A stretch of 64,000 bases of DNA, taken from contig NZ_QICJ01000011.1 of NCBI RefSeq assembly GCF_003201105.1, positions 62,001 through 126,000 on the forward strand, in the 5' to 3' direction. This stretch comes from Dyella sp. AtDHG13 (GTDB lineage Bacteria > Pseudomonadota > Gammaproteobacteria > Xanthomonadales > Rhodanobacteraceae). The notes beneath the pieces were generated by a model. The model saw only the letters and a program-made list of their open reading frames with translations. It did not search any database and was not told the origin of the DNA. The position numbers and the translations under genes were made by a program. This document shows, in pieces, positions 63,802 to 64,000 of this stretch (its first letter is position 1; each line of letters opens with the position of its first letter).

Positions 63802-64000
63802 TCAGTGCTTGAGCGTCTTGCGCAGGCGTTCCAGCGCCTGCAGCTGGGTGATGGCTTCGGCCAGCTTGGCCTGCGCCTCGGCGATCTCGACCGCGTCGGT
63901 GCGGTTGGCCAGGGCGTCCTCGGCTTCCTGCTTGGCGCGCTGGGCGGCGGCTTCGTCCAGGTCGGACGCGCGCGCGGCGGTATCGGCCAGCACGGTGACG
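63802..64000 (-). CDS. atpC: ATP synthase epsilon subunit, C-terminal part (cut by the window edge)
   Basis: The last 66 codons of the F1 epsilon subunit. The visible residues begin VTVLADTAARASDLDEAAAQ, the end of the beta-barrel domain, then the two C-terminal helices (AKLAEAITQLQALERLRKTL) that regulate ATP hydrolysis. The 5' part and presumably the rest of the atp operon lie beyond 64000. A strong terminator follows. Confidence 0.93.
   Translation of the reverse strand, partial: VTVLADTAARASDLDEAAAQRAKQEAEDALANRTDAVEIAEAQAKLAEAITQLQALERLRKTLKH

Overview
The window is about 64 kb of GC-rich gammaproteobacterial chromosome. The gene content points to the Lysobacterales (Xanthomonadales), most likely the Rhodanobacteraceae (Dyella, Luteibacter or Rhodanobacter type). 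The reasons are an aryl-polyene/xanthomonadin-type pigment cluster next to a XanB2-type chorismatase, paired S10 peptidases, glmU close to atpC, and REP-like intergenic repeats typical of the group. Genes are densely packed, often with 4-nt ATGA/GTGA overlaps. I see no tRNA, rRNA, CRISPR array, transposase or prophage.

Layout. 1-5205: the distal end of a Tad/Flp pilus operon (tadB, tadC, tadD, a DUF3613 gene, a TadG-like gene). 5331-14990: mostly exported hydrolases (a DUF2968 protein, two paralogous S10 carboxypeptidases, an AcpA-type phosphoesterase, an EF-hand protein, an M1 aminopeptidase, an alpha/beta hydrolase). 15074-19340: an ECF sigma factor operon, an ICMT-family methyltransferase, a DUF45 metallopeptidase and rdgC. 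19463-23924: an aromatic aminotransferase, ttcA, a YdcH-like protein, a GNAT acetyltransferase and pssA. 24221-28205: a MarR-controlled AaeXAB-like efflux operon. 28400-32350: a DUF4156 lipoprotein, a large M16 peptidase and a small exported peptide gene behind a sigma-54-like promoter. 32414-37868: trmL, ubiJ-ubiB, truC, arfB, an acyltransferase and a LysE exporter. 37883-41991: the glyoxylate shunt genes aceB-aceA, divergent from a LysR regulator. 42092-49812: an antiporter, comM, ubiK, a PII gene, a DUF1453 protein, gpmA, a repeat protein and hemF. 49892-61066: a YdcF-like protein, then the pigment cluster. 61112-64000: a secreted orphan, glmU, a TonB-domain lipoprotein and the 3' end of atpC.

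The pigment cluster has two convergent operons. One is ketosynthase, chain-length-factor-like protein and glycosyltransferase on the plus strand. The other runs on the minus strand from the ACP through a membrane protein, a dehydratase, an acyltransferase, a LolA-like protein and an RND exporter to a second dehydratase and a ketoreductase. The chorismatase on the plus strand would supply the 3-hydroxybenzoate starter unit. An aryl-CoA/ACP ligase is not in the window.

The most interesting non-coding signals are a sigma-54 promoter with an array of TGTCC/GGACA boxes before a 69-residue peptide gene, a 130-bp inverted-repeat element that could mask the efflux pump ribosome binding site, two palindromes in the aceB/LysR divergent promoter, a G-rich loop inside a perfect hairpin, and two families of long palindromes between genes.
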